DNA of 7,405 bases from Casp-actino8 sp044358015 (GCA_044358015.1 JBIKOO010000072.1:1-7405), one strand, 5' to 3'; numbered from the stretch's first letter, positions 1-6,524 are shown. A program made the numbers and translations. The notes: generated by a model not told the origin, from the sequence alone.

Positions 1-304
1 CGTCGGTGGTCAGATCGCATTGTCAGCCTTTAACGCCTATTTCGCGGTGAAATACCACGTAGATGCTCACTTTGATGCTGCAACTGGGGTCTCTCATGAG
101 GTGACTGAGATCCGAAATAGCACTGGGGAAGTCCGATCGGCCGACCTGTGGACAGGTTGTTATACGCCTCGTGAACTGCGACTTTTGTTGTCCAAATGTG
201 GTTTGACGGTTAGTTCTATTTTTTCTGTCGAGCCAGGCTCGTACACGGAAGGAGTTCCGACGATTGAATCGCCAGAGTTTTTGGTGAAAGCAGTCAAGGC
301 CTAA
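1..304 (+). CDS. Probable class I SAM-dependent methyltransferase, C-terminal fragment
   Basis: The reading frame is open from base 2 to the TAA at 302-304, about 100 residues, and the 5' part lies outside the window. An in-frame TTG at 20 is not taken as the start because the frame continues to the window edge. The fragment has a stretch of beta-strand-like segments, then YTPRELRLLLSKCGL, then VSSIFSVEPGSY and a final PEFLVKAVKA. This 'TP(R)EL..LL...G....I/V' pattern followed by a last strand is typical of the C-terminal part of small-molecule class I methyltransferases, where a helix precedes the final strand. The SAM-binding motif I would lie upstream and cannot be checked, so the substrate is unknown. 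It runs in the same direction as rpsA, 146 bases upstream of it. The methyltransferase call is inferred from the C-terminal pattern only. Confidence 0.6.
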   Translation, partial: VGGQIALSAFNAYFAVKYHVDAHFDAATGVSHEVTEIRNSTGEVRSADLWTGCYTPRELRLLLSKCGLTVSSIFSVEPGSYTEGVPTIESPEFLVKAVKA

Positions 305-352
305 AGGGTCTCGGAATATCGGTTAGGCGGGGGAATAGTGCCCCTGGGCTGG

Positions 353-358
353 TAACTT
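353..358 (+). promoter_or_regulatory. Weak candidate -10 element for rpsA
   Basis: TAACTT fits the TANNNT form of actinobacterial -10 elements. No recognisable -35 lies 16-18 bases upstream; that stretch is a G run. If real, transcription would start near 365 and give a leader of about 85 bases that includes the 405-425 hairpin. Such a short pattern often occurs by chance. Confidence 0.22.
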
Positions 359-404
359 TGCAGGGTTCTGCCGTTCGGTGGAGCTGTCCCTGTCCAATCA
401 ATTT

Positions 405-425
405 CACGACCAAACGTTGGTGGTG
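405..425 (+). promoter_or_regulatory. Imperfect hairpin just upstream of the rpsA start
   Basis: CACgACCAA (405-413), loop ACG (414-416), TTGGTgGTG (417-425) form eight base pairs interrupted by one G-G mismatch. It ends 25 bases before the TTG start. There is no following T run, so it is not a terminator. As RNA it would sit just 5' of the candidate ribosome binding site and could act as a translational control element; as DNA it could be an operator. S1 of Escherichia coli is known to control its own mRNA through a structured leader, but no similarity to that leader is claimed. Confidence 0.35.
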
Positions 426-435
426 AAGTTCTTCT

Positions 436-440
436 GAAAG
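436..440 (+). promoter_or_regulatory. Candidate ribosome binding site of rpsA
   Basis: GAAAG ends 10 bases before the TTG at 451 and can pair with part of the usual 16S 3' end. It is weak and slightly far from the start. It is still better than what precedes the alternative ATG at 493, which has no purine-rich stretch in front of it, so it favours the TTG start. Confidence 0.35.
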
Positions 441-450
441 TGAATATCCC

Positions 451-1785
451 TTGTCCGACACTCTGAGCCCCTCCACGTCAAATTCTTCCGCAATGGGAAC
501 ATTTGACGCTGAAGGAAATTACGTTCCCCGCCAAATTACTGAAAACGATCTTGTTGGTTCATTCGCCGATGCGATTGAAGGCACCATGGTTGAAGTCGAA
601 GACGGTCAAGTCGTTTTCGGAATCGTTGTAAAGATCGACAAAGACGAAGTTCTTCTCGATATTGGCTACAAGAGTGAAGGTGTTATTCCATCACGTGAAC
701 TCAGCATCCGTAATGATGTTGATCCCGGCGAAATCGTCAAGCTCGGTGAGCAGGTTGAAGCTTTAGTTCTTACTAAGGAAGACAAAGAAGGTCGTTTGAT
801 CCTCTCCAAGAAGCGTGCTCAGTACGAGCGTGCATGGGGAACGATTGAGAAGAAGAAAGAAAACGAAGAAATGGTCGAAGGCCTCGTTATCGAGGTCGTT
901 AAGGGTGGTCTCATCGTTGACATCGGCTTGCGCGGCTTCTTGCCAGCGTCACTCGTTGAATTGCGCCGTGTGCGCGACCTGTTGCCGTATGTCGGCAAAG
1001 TTATGCAGGCCAAGATCATCGAACTCGACAAGAACCGCAACAATGTTGTGCTGTCACGTCGTGCCTACCTCGAAGAGACTCAGAAGGAAGCCCGTGATGG
1101 CTTCTTGACCAACCTCAAGGTTGGCGATGTCCGCGATGGTGTCGTTTCAAGTGTTGTGGCTTTTGGTGCATTCGTCGATCTCGGCGGCATGGACGGACTC
1201 ATTCACGTCAGCGAATTGTCCTGGAATCATGTTGATCATCCAGGTTCAGTTGTTGCCATTGGCGACAAGGTCACCGTCAAGGTCCTTGACATTGATTACG
1301 AGCGTGAACGCATCAGCTTGTCACGCAAGCAGACCGAAAAAGATCCATGGGAAGTATTCGCATCGGGTCACGAAGTTGGTCAGCTTGTGTACGGCCGTGT
1401 CACCAAGTTGGTTCCATTCGGTGGATTCGTTCAAGTCGGCGAAGGTATCGAAGGTTTAGTGCACATCTCAGAGATGAGCACCCAGCACGTCGAAGCCCCC
1501 GAGCAAGTTGTCACCCCCGGCGAAGAGTTGTGGGTCAAGATCATCGATCTCGATCTAGCTCGTCGTCGCATCAGCCTCAGTATCAAGCAAGCTGCTGAAG
1601 GTGGAGAACTCGCCGAGGAATACCGCAAGCACTTCGAAGTTGACGAGCACGGTAACTGGTCAGCCGGTGCCGATGATGCGTCGCGTGAAGCCACTTGGGC
1701 TGAGTACTACGGCGAAGGCGGAGAAGGAGCTGCTGAAGCGGCTGCTGCTGCTGCTGAGGCCGCTGAAACAACCCCAGAGGCCTGA
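451..1785 (+). CDS. rpsA: 30S ribosomal protein S1
   Basis: This 444-residue protein has four S1 (OB-fold) RNA-binding domains, at roughly residues 52-123, 139-204, 225-294 and 310-379. The typical signatures are clear: GYKSEGVIP, GLRGFLPASLVE, FGAFVDLGGMDGLIHVSELSW and FGGFVQVGEGIEGLVHISEM, with ISLS/ILS/VLS closing strands. Four domains is usual for actinobacterial S1, against six in E. coli. The protein binds mRNA on the small ribosomal subunit and helps recruit it. The tail (about 380-444) is charged and then Ala/Glu rich, and probably disordered. The TTG start is used because a stop (TGA at 424) closes the frame upstream and GAAAG lies in front. The first domain begins near residue 45, so the ATG at 493 (residue 15) would also leave all domains intact. 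A terminator follows the stop codon by 4 bases. Function is very secure; the exact start is less so. Confidence 0.96.
   Translation: MSDTLSPSTSNSSAMGTFDAEGNYVPRQITENDLVGSFADAIEGTMVEVEDGQVVFGIVVKIDKDEVLLDIGYKSEGVIPSRELSIRNDVDPGEIVKLGEQVEALVLTKEDKEGRLILSKKRAQYERAWGTIEKKKENEEMVEGLVIEVVKGGLIVDIGLRGFLPASLVELRRVRDLLPYVGKVMQAKIIELDKNRNNVVLSRRAYLEETQKEARDGFLTNLKVGDVRDGVVSSVVAFGAFVDLGGMDGLIHVSELSWNHVDHPGSVVAIGDKVTVKVLDIDYERERISLSRKQTEKDPWEVFASGHEVGQLVYGRVTKLVPFGGFVQVGEGIEGLVHISEMSTQHVEAPEQVVTPGEELWVKIIDLDLARRRISLSIKQAAEGGELAEEYRKHFEVDEHGNWSAGADDASREATWAEYYGEGGEGAAEAAAAAAEAAETTPEA
1729..1767 (+). repeat. GCT-rich poly-alanine tract in the 3' end of rpsA
   Basis: The codons for residues 427-439 read mostly GCT, with five perfect GCT units in a row at 1741-1755 and two more at 1729-1734. 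They encode Ala runs broken by single Glu residues. The tract lies in the disordered C-terminal tail. Changes by whole units would keep the frame and probably be tolerated. Confidence 0.6.
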
Positions 1786-1789
1786 TCGT

Positions 1790-1810
1790 TCGGGCTTACG
1801 GCCCGATTTT
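1790..1810 (+). terminator. Intrinsic terminator of rpsA
   Basis: TCGGGC (1790-1795), loop TTACG (1796-1800) and GCCCGA (1801-1806) form a 6-bp GC-rich stem, followed by TTTT at 1807-1810 on the plus strand. It starts 4 bases after the rpsA stop. Read on the minus strand, the same stem is followed by ACGATC without a T run, so it should work mainly for rpsA. The stop codon (TAA, read from 1798 to 1796) and final codons of the convergent response regulator lie inside it. The T run is short, so efficiency may be moderate. Confidence 0.72.
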
Positions 1811-2428
1811 GATGATTCCCATTTTGACCGCCCGGATGACTGCATGAGTGCGGTCCCGGGCGTCAATTTTTTCATAGATCGATGCGAGGTGGTTCTTGAC
1901 CGTCTTTTGACTGATGAACATGTTGCCTGCGATTTCCGGCGTTGACTGACCTTCGGCGAGCAGCTGTAAAACTTCCATTTCGCGTTCACTCAGAATGGTC
2001 ACTTGATGTGCTCTCATGTCATCAGTTTCATCCAATAAGGCGTGGGCGAATTCTGGCGAAATGATCACATCGCCATCACAAGCCATCTGGAGAGCCTTGA
2101 GTACTTCGTCAAAGGTGGCATCTTTGGTCAGGTATCCGATTGCGCCCGCCTTGAGGGACTTTCGAATGAGATCCGTTTCCACGTGCATCGTCAGCATGAC
2201 GATTCGTTGCCGTGCATCGGCCTCCATGATGGCTCGACATGCCGATATTCCGTCGCCACCGGCCATAGAAATATCCATCAAGATGATGTCGGGCTGCTTA
2301 GATAACGCGATGCTAATTGCGCTCGTCCCATCAGCGACATCGGCGACGACTTCATGACCAAGATCTTCTAGTTGCCTCTTCAACGACTGCCGTAAAAGAT
2401 GATGATCATCAACGAGCATGATTCTCAC
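1796..2428 (-). CDS. NarL/FixJ-family response regulator (LuxR-type HTH)
   Basis: This 210-residue protein has the usual length for the family. An N-terminal receiver domain (about 1-120) shows the acidic pair D7/D8 in LVDDH, the phosphoacceptor D52 in LMDISM, T80 in MLT and K102 in LTKD. A linker leads to a LuxR/GerE DNA-binding domain (about 144-204) with LSEREMEVLQLLAEG, then IAGNMFISQKTVKNHLASIY, the recognition-helix region. All phosphorylation residues are present, so it should be a phosphorelay-controlled transcription factor of the cytosol. Its partner is the kinase immediately upstream: the GTG start (2428-2426) overlaps the kinase TGA stop by four bases. The in-frame ATG at 2419 would cut into the first beta strand and is less likely. 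The gene ends inside the rpsA terminator, convergent with rpsA. Target genes cannot be inferred. Confidence 0.93.
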   Translation of the reverse strand: MRIMLVDDHHLLRQSLKRQLEDLGHEVVADVADGTSAISIALSKQPDIILMDISMAGGDGISACRAIMEADARQRIVMLTMHVETDLIRKSLKAGAIGYLTKDATFDEVLKALQMACDGDVIISPEFAHALLDETDDMRAHQVTILSEREMEVLQLLAEGQSTPEIAGNMFISQKTVKNHLASIYEKIDARDRTHAVIRAVKMGIIKIGP

Positions 2429-3741
2429 GATGAAACCTCGGCTCCGCCATTTTGGATATGTATCAGAGGTATCGAGAAGAGAATTTCTGTTCCGTAATCA
2501 GAGTTTGGGAAAGGGGATGAAATCTCAATCTTGGCGCCCATGGATTCGACCCGCTCGATGATTCCAGTTATTCCGTATGAGTCGTCGCGTGCATTAGTGG
2601 CATGGAGACCGATTCCATTATCGGAAATTGATGTGACCCATAGATCGCCAACCACTGATGACTGAATCAAAATTTCTGAACATTGCGAGTGCTTTTCTGC
2701 ATTGAGAATTGCTTCCTTGAACATCTCCCAGATTTCACTTAATCGGTAAGGGTCAGTGATTGTCGGAAACGAGATTTCTCGACGTACGTTGATGTTCGAA
2801 CGATCCGCTACTCGGTTAGCAAAATTCTCGACGGTATCTGCTAGCGAAATCTGTTCGCCGTGTCCGCTACGAAGATCAAAGAGCATCTCTCTGACTTCAG
2901 TGATTGTTTTACTGATGTGGCCGCGGATGATGCCGAGATCGTCAATAGTGGTTTGATCCTGTTGAAGTCGTATTAGACGATCGAGTTCTATACCAATAAA
3001 AGCCAGAGTGCTGCCCGTTCTGTCGTGCAAATCTCGAGCGATACGTAGTCTCTCTTCGTTTGCACTATGGCGTCGAATATCGCGAAAGATTCGCGAATTA
3101 TCTACGGCAACCCCGAGAGCGTCTGCGATTCCGGTCAGAATCTGCACAGCTTGCTCGATGTTTTGTTTGGTTCTCCATTCAGCAGCTATCAATCCCACGA
3201 CGAGTCCCCGTGAACGCAATACGCAATACGCGCCGGTGATGGCCTCGCTCGCAAAGCCTTGTTGGTTCTGTGTTAAATGAACCGAGATCGTTCGATGAAC
3301 AGAAAGCGCTGCATAAATATGCTCAGGTAATTGATCAATTTTAAGAGAAAGACTTTTGGCTGATCCTCGACCTCGCACAATAGAGAAATTTGAGGCATCT
3401 GTATCAGCCAACAAGATTGTCACTATGTCGGCATGAATCAGATCCTGAACCTGCGACACACCCTGATCTAAAACCTTCTCTAGGTCAAACGAGGAGGGGA
3501 GGGTGATGGCAATCTTTTGTAATGCCAAAAGAATCTGATTAGCCGAGGACAACTTGTCGATGTGTCCCTGATCAACGCCCTGACGACGTTCAAATCCAGT
3601 CGGTGGATCAACCTGGGACTGACGACGATCAACAAGCGGCCATGAGAGTTCACCCGTGGAATCTTGGCCGACGACAGCCCTCATAGACGGGTGATTAGCC
3701 GATGGCTGTTTGCGACTTCGAGCAATCCTTCGGTCGTCCAC
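2425..3741 (-). CDS. Soluble GAF-domain sensor histidine kinase (HisKA_3 type)
   Basis: This 438-residue protein autophosphorylates on histidine and should pass phosphate to the downstream regulator. The first ~60 residues are polar and basic and probably disordered. Residues about 66-218 look like one GAF domain (from SANQILLALQKIA to ADALGVAVDNSRIF). A HisKA_3 dimerisation helix follows, with phosphoacceptor H239 in LRIARDLHDRTGS. The ATPase domain has the N-box FKEAILNAEKHS (N347), the G1 box DNGIG (374-378) and the later glycine box YGITGIIERVESMGA. I see no transmembrane segment or signal peptide, so it probably senses an internal cue; the GAF ligand is unknown. A GTG start at 3741 is chosen; an ATG at 3684 (residue 20) also precedes every domain, and neither has a good Shine-Dalgarno. 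It forms a two-gene operon with the response regulator. Confidence 0.92.
   Translation of the reverse strand: MDDRRIARSRKQPSANHPSMRAVVGQDSTGELSWPLVDRRQSQVDPPTGFERRQGVDQGHIDKLSSANQILLALQKIAITLPSSFDLEKVLDQGVSQVQDLIHADIVTILLADTDASNFSIVRGRGSAKSLSLKIDQLPEHIYAALSVHRTISVHLTQNQQGFASEAITGAYCVLRSRGLVVGLIAAEWRTKQNIEQAVQILTGIADALGVAVDNSRIFRDIRRHSANEERLRIARDLHDRTGSTLAFIGIELDRLIRLQQDQTTIDDLGIIRGHISKTITEVREMLFDLRSGHGEQISLADTVENFANRVADRSNINVRREISFPTITDPYRLSEIWEMFKEAILNAEKHSQCSEILIQSSVVGDLWVTSISDNGIGLHATNARDDSYGITGIIERVESMGAKIEISSPFPNSDYGTEILFSIPLIHIQNGGAEVSS
2436..2439 (-). promoter_or_regulatory. Ribosome binding site of the response regulator
   Basis: Read on the minus strand, GAGG lies 7 bases before the GTG start, inside the last codons of the kinase gene. 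This supports the GTG at 2428 and translational coupling through the GTGA overlap. Confidence 0.6.
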
Positions 3742-3749
3742 GAATAGTT

Positions 3750-3755
3750 AGAGTA
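3750..3755 (-). promoter_or_regulatory. Candidate -10 of the kinase-regulator operon, leaderless
   Basis: On the minus strand TACTCT (TANNNT) is followed by 8 bases and then the GTG at 3741. Transcription starting at the usual distance would begin at or next to the start codon, giving a leaderless mRNA. That agrees with the lack of a Shine-Dalgarno near this start. No good -35 was found. Confidence 0.4.
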
Positions 3756-3772
3756 CCTGGCGACGTATGCCG

Positions 3773-3778
3773 TAGCGT
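3773..3778 (+). promoter_or_regulatory. Candidate -10 of coaE, leaderless
   Basis: TAGCGT (TANNNT) ends 6 bases before the GTG at 3785, the spacing expected for a leaderless transcript. No Shine-Dalgarno is present. The position of a -35 with a 17-base spacer (3750-3755) coincides with the candidate -10 of the divergent kinase operon, so the two promoters would overlap. Confidence 0.4.
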
Positions 3779-3784
3779 GACAGT

Positions 3785-4450
3785 GTGATTCTCGTGGGAT
3801 TAACCGGTGGTATTGGTTCGGGCAAATCGACAGTGTCGTCTTTGCTCGAAGATAAAGGTGCAGTGATTATTGACGCCGATGCGATCGTGCGTGAAGTTCA
3901 GTTGCCGGGATCACCGGTTTTGGCAAAACTCGCCGAGAAATTCGGTGCTGAAGTTTTGGCAAGTGATGGATCTCTTGATCGCCAAGCCGTCGCCAATATC
4001 GTTTTTACTGATCCCGATGCGTTGAAAGCATTGAACGCCATAGTTCACCCCGCGGTAGGTCTGGAAATGAATCGCCGCATGATTGAGCAACGCACGACCG
4101 ACAACATCGTCATTCTTGATATCCCGTTATTGACCGAGAATCCACGCGAAGGATTGCAAGGCAAAATTGTCGTTGATGTTCCCGTTGAGGTTCAAGTTGA
4201 ACGACTCACCAAGTTCAGGGGTTTTGACGAGGCTGACGCTCGTGCTCGTATCGGGCGACAGGCGACGCGAGAGCAACGACTCGAAACTGCTGACTTTGTT
4301 GTCGATAACGCCGGTGATCTGGCCGCGCTAGAACCTCAAATTGAAAAATTATGGGAGTGGCTGAAATCCCTTCCGCAACTCCCGCCTGACTACGAACCTG
4401 TGACGCCTATTCCTAATGCAGGGCCAAAAACACCTAATACAAAATCATGA
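3785..4450 (+). CDS. coaE: Dephospho-CoA kinase
   Basis: This 221-residue P-loop kinase phosphorylates the ribose 3'-hydroxyl of dephospho-CoA with ATP, the last step of coenzyme A synthesis, in the cytosol. The N-terminus carries the family pattern VGLTGGIGSGKST with the Walker A at residues 8-16. It is followed by the conserved VIIDADAIVREV (D30/D32), VHPAV (88-89 HP), ILDIPLLTE (110-118) and the RIGRQ plus ADFVVDNAGD region (156-178) typical of CoaE. Residues after about 198 form a short proline-rich tail not needed for the fold. The GTG at 3785 gives the normal CoaE N-terminus, with the P-loop starting 7 residues in, so no upstream start is needed. The start of uvrB follows after a 6-base gap, so the two are probably cotranscribed. 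The downstream-of-rpsA placement is as in other actinobacteria, apart from the intervening minus-strand pair. Confidence 0.95.
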   Translation: MILVGLTGGIGSGKSTVSSLLEDKGAVIIDADAIVREVQLPGSPVLAKLAEKFGAEVLASDGSLDRQAVANIVFTDPDALKALNAIVHPAVGLEMNRRMIEQRTTDNIVILDIPLLTENPREGLQGKIVVDVPVEVQVERLTKFRGFDEADARARIGRQATREQRLETADFVVDNAGDLAALEPQIEKLWEWLKSLPQLPPDYEPVTPIPNAGPKTPNTKS

Positions 4451-4456
4451 TCCATC

Positions 4457-6496
4457 ATGAATGATTTAGAAGACATACCTTTCCGCGTTGTTTCCGATTA
4501 TTCACCCGCTGGTGATCAACCAAAAGCGATTGCTGAACTTTCTACTGGACTTGATTCAGGTCTGCGTTTTCAAACGCTCTTAGGAATTACTGGCTCAGGC
4601 AAAAGCGCCACTGTTGCTTGGACTATTGAAAAGACGCAGCGGCCGACATTGATCCTCGCGCCTAACAAGAGTCTTGCTGCTCAACTGGCTCAAGAGATGA
4701 TGGAGTTCTTCCCCGATAATCGAGTTGAGTACTTTGTCAGTTATTACGACTACTACCAACCCGAGGCGTACATCGCCTCGTCGGACACTTTCATCGAAAA
4801 AGACTCATCAATCAACGATGACATTGATCGACTGCGACATTCGGCTACTGCTGCGCTTCTGACTCGTCGTGACACAATCGTTGTTGCCTCAGTGTCCTGT
4901 ATTTACGGCATGGGTGACCCTGACGAATATCGGGGTCAACTGCTTGAACTGCACACCAATGTTGATTATGACATGCGCAGCATCCTGCGTCGTCTCGTTG
5001 ATTTGCAATATGACCGTAATGACATGAGTCTCGGTCGAGGAAAATTTCGTGTTCGTGGTGACACGATTGAAATCCATCCCGCGTATGAAGAGTCTGTTCT
5101 GCGGGTTGAAATGTTTGGAGATACGGTCGAACGTCTGACCATGATCGATCCTCTAACGGGCGAGACACTGCGAGAGTTGAATAGAACGCTCGTTTTTCCG
5201 GCCACCCACTATGTTGCTGGCGACGAACGTATGCGACGAGCAATTATTGGGATTGAGAGTGAGCTGCAAGAGCGTTTGGCTTTCTTTGAAGCCGAAGGAA
5301 AACTGCTGGAAGCACAGCGTTTGCGGATGCGCACGCAATACGACTTAGAGATGATGCAAGAAGTCGGCTATTGCAACGGTATTGAGAACTATTCAATGCA
5401 TATTGATGGTCGGCAGCCCGGAGAGCCACCTTTCACATTGCTTGATTATTTCCCCAAGGATTTCTTATTGGTTATTGACGAAAGCCACGTTGCTGTGCCG
5501 CAATTACACGGTCAGTTTGCGGGCGATCGCAGTCGAAAGAATATCTTGGTAGATCACGGTTTTCGGTTGCCGAGCGCTCGTGATAATCGGCCTTTGCATT
5601 TCGAAGAAGTCATAGAACGGGTCAATCAGTGCATCTTCTTGTCGGCAACCCCTAGTCCATATGAGTTGGGTATCTCTACTCAAGTAGTAGAACAAATTGT
5701 CCGGCCAACCGGTCTAGTTGATCCTGAAGTCATTATTAAGCCGACCAAAGGTCAGATCGATGACTTAATGGATCAAGTGAATAAGCGAGTCACGATGGGC
5801 GATCGAGTCTTGGTCACAACTTTGACTAAGAAGATGGCCGAAGACCTCACCGAATACTTGCTTGAGCAAGGAATGCGGGTGCGATATCTGCATTCGAATA
5901 TTGACACGATTCAACGTATTGAGATTCTGCGAGCATTACGTCTTGGTGAGTTTGACGTCTTAGTTGGTATCAACCTTTTACGTGAAGGTTTGGACTTGCC
6001 GGAAGTGAGCCTGGTAGCCATTCTTGACGCCGACAAAGAGGGCTTTCTCCGAAGTGAGACATCGCTGATTCAGATGATCGGACGAGCCGCCCGAAATGTG
6101 GATGGACAAGTTGTGATGTATGCAGATCGCGTGACACCTTCCATGGAAAAGGCGATATCAGAGACAAACCGACGACGCCTGTTGCAGGTTGCCTACAATC
6201 TCGAGCACGGTATTAACCCGCAAACAATTCGTAAGGCAGTTAGCGATATTTTGGCGCTATTGCATATTGGTGGAGATGATTCTGCTCCTGTGCCAGGCAA
6301 AGATCGTCGTCGTCAGAAGGAACGAGAAAAAGTACAAAGCGAGTTGCGTACATTGCCACAGCAAGAAATCTCGCGGCTGATCATCACTTTGGAACAAGAG
6401 ATGCAGGAAGCTGCTGCTGACCTCAAGTTTGAATACGCAGCGCGTTTGCGTGACGAAATCAACGATCTTCGTCGGCAAATAAAAGATGCAGGTTAA
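4457..6496 (+). CDS. uvrB: UvrABC excinuclease subunit B
   Basis: This 679-residue helicase-like protein receives damaged DNA from UvrA, verifies the lesion and recruits UvrC for incision in nucleotide excision repair. In order: Walker A GITGSGKS (43-50), APNKSLAAQLA (68-78), the beta-hairpin region YYDYYQPEAY to FIEKDSSIND (96-121), VASVSCIYGMG (143-153), Walker B DESH (341-344), LSATPSPYEL (395-404), the motif V region REGLDLPEV (509-517), DADKEGFLRS (524-533), motif VI QMIGRAARN (539-547) and a C-terminal UVR coiled-coil motif (about 636-671) that binds UvrC. It is full length and all catalytic motifs are intact. The usual AYVP at the hairpin reads AYIA (104-107). The ATG start lies 6 bases after coaE with no clear Shine-Dalgarno, so translation may depend on coupling to coaE. 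Confidence 0.98.
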   Translation: MNDLEDIPFRVVSDYSPAGDQPKAIAELSTGLDSGLRFQTLLGITGSGKSATVAWTIEKTQRPTLILAPNKSLAAQLAQEMMEFFPDNRVEYFVSYYDYYQPEAYIASSDTFIEKDSSINDDIDRLRHSATAALLTRRDTIVVASVSCIYGMGDPDEYRGQLLELHTNVDYDMRSILRRLVDLQYDRNDMSLGRGKFRVRGDTIEIHPAYEESVLRVEMFGDTVERLTMIDPLTGETLRELNRTLVFPATHYVAGDERMRRAIIGIESELQERLAFFEAEGKLLEAQRLRMRTQYDLEMMQEVGYCNGIENYSMHIDGRQPGEPPFTLLDYFPKDFLLVIDESHVAVPQLHGQFAGDRSRKNILVDHGFRLPSARDNRPLHFEEVIERVNQCIFLSATPSPYELGISTQVVEQIVRPTGLVDPEVIIKPTKGQIDDLMDQVNKRVTMGDRVLVTTLTKKMAEDLTEYLLEQGMRVRYLHSNIDTIQRIEILRALRLGEFDVLVGINLLREGLDLPEVSLVAILDADKEGFLRSETSLIQMIGRAARNVDGQVVMYADRVTPSMEKAISETNRRRLLQVAYNLEHGINPQTIRKAVSDILALLHIGGDDSAPVPGKDRRRQKEREKVQSELRTLPQQEISRLIITLEQEMQEAAADLKFEYAARLRDEINDLRRQIKDAG

Positions 6497-6518
6497 GTCG
6501 TGACCACTTCTGATTCAC

Positions 6519-6524
6519 TAACCT
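6519..6524 (+). promoter_or_regulatory. Candidate -10 of uvrA, leaderless
   Basis: TAACCT (TANNNT) ends 6 bases before the ATG at 6531, in the 34-base gap after uvrB. No Shine-Dalgarno precedes uvrA, so a separate leaderless transcript is possible. No convincing -35 is visible; GTGACC at 6500-6505 resembles one but is only 13 bases upstream, too close. I see no SOS (LexA) box in this gap. Confidence 0.3.

Larger units (their letters stand above)
305..450 (+). other. Non-coding leader upstream of rpsA
   Basis: These 146 bases lie between the stop of the methyltransferase fragment and the rpsA start. I see no plausible gene on either strand. The region contains several inverted repeats: GGGG at 330-333 with CCCC at 341-344, CAGGG at 361-365 with CCCTG at 388-392, and a tighter hairpin at 405-425 listed separately. 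None is followed by a T run, so none looks like an intrinsic terminator for the upstream gene. The region must carry the signals for rpsA unless the two genes are cotranscribed. Confidence 0.6.

Noticed and set aside
330..349. GGGG/CCCC inverted repeat as terminator of the methyltransferase gene
   Set aside because: The stem is only 4 bp and is followed by TGGGCTGG rather than a T run.
294..476. A 60-codon minus-strand open frame across the rpsA leader
   Set aside because: It has no recognisable domain and overlaps both flanking genes and the leader hairpins; no ribosome binding site was evident.
3292..3300. His149 of the kinase as a DosS-like haem ligand
   Set aside because: The matching residue number looks like coincidence. 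From memory, the DosS haem histidine sits shortly before the strand that here begins at ITGAYCVL, and no His occurs at that place.
2425..3741. Two-component genes as horizontally acquired DNA because of lower GC
   Set aside because: Hand counts of single 60-base lines gave about 42-50% here against about 48-55% in rpsA and uvrB. The ranges overlap and the sample is too small, and no repeats or integrase flank the pair.
4447..4464. Mini-frame ATG ATC CAT CAT GAA TGA overlapping the uvrB start
   Set aside because: Five codons only, without a Shine-Dalgarno; most likely a chance ATG at the coaE stop.
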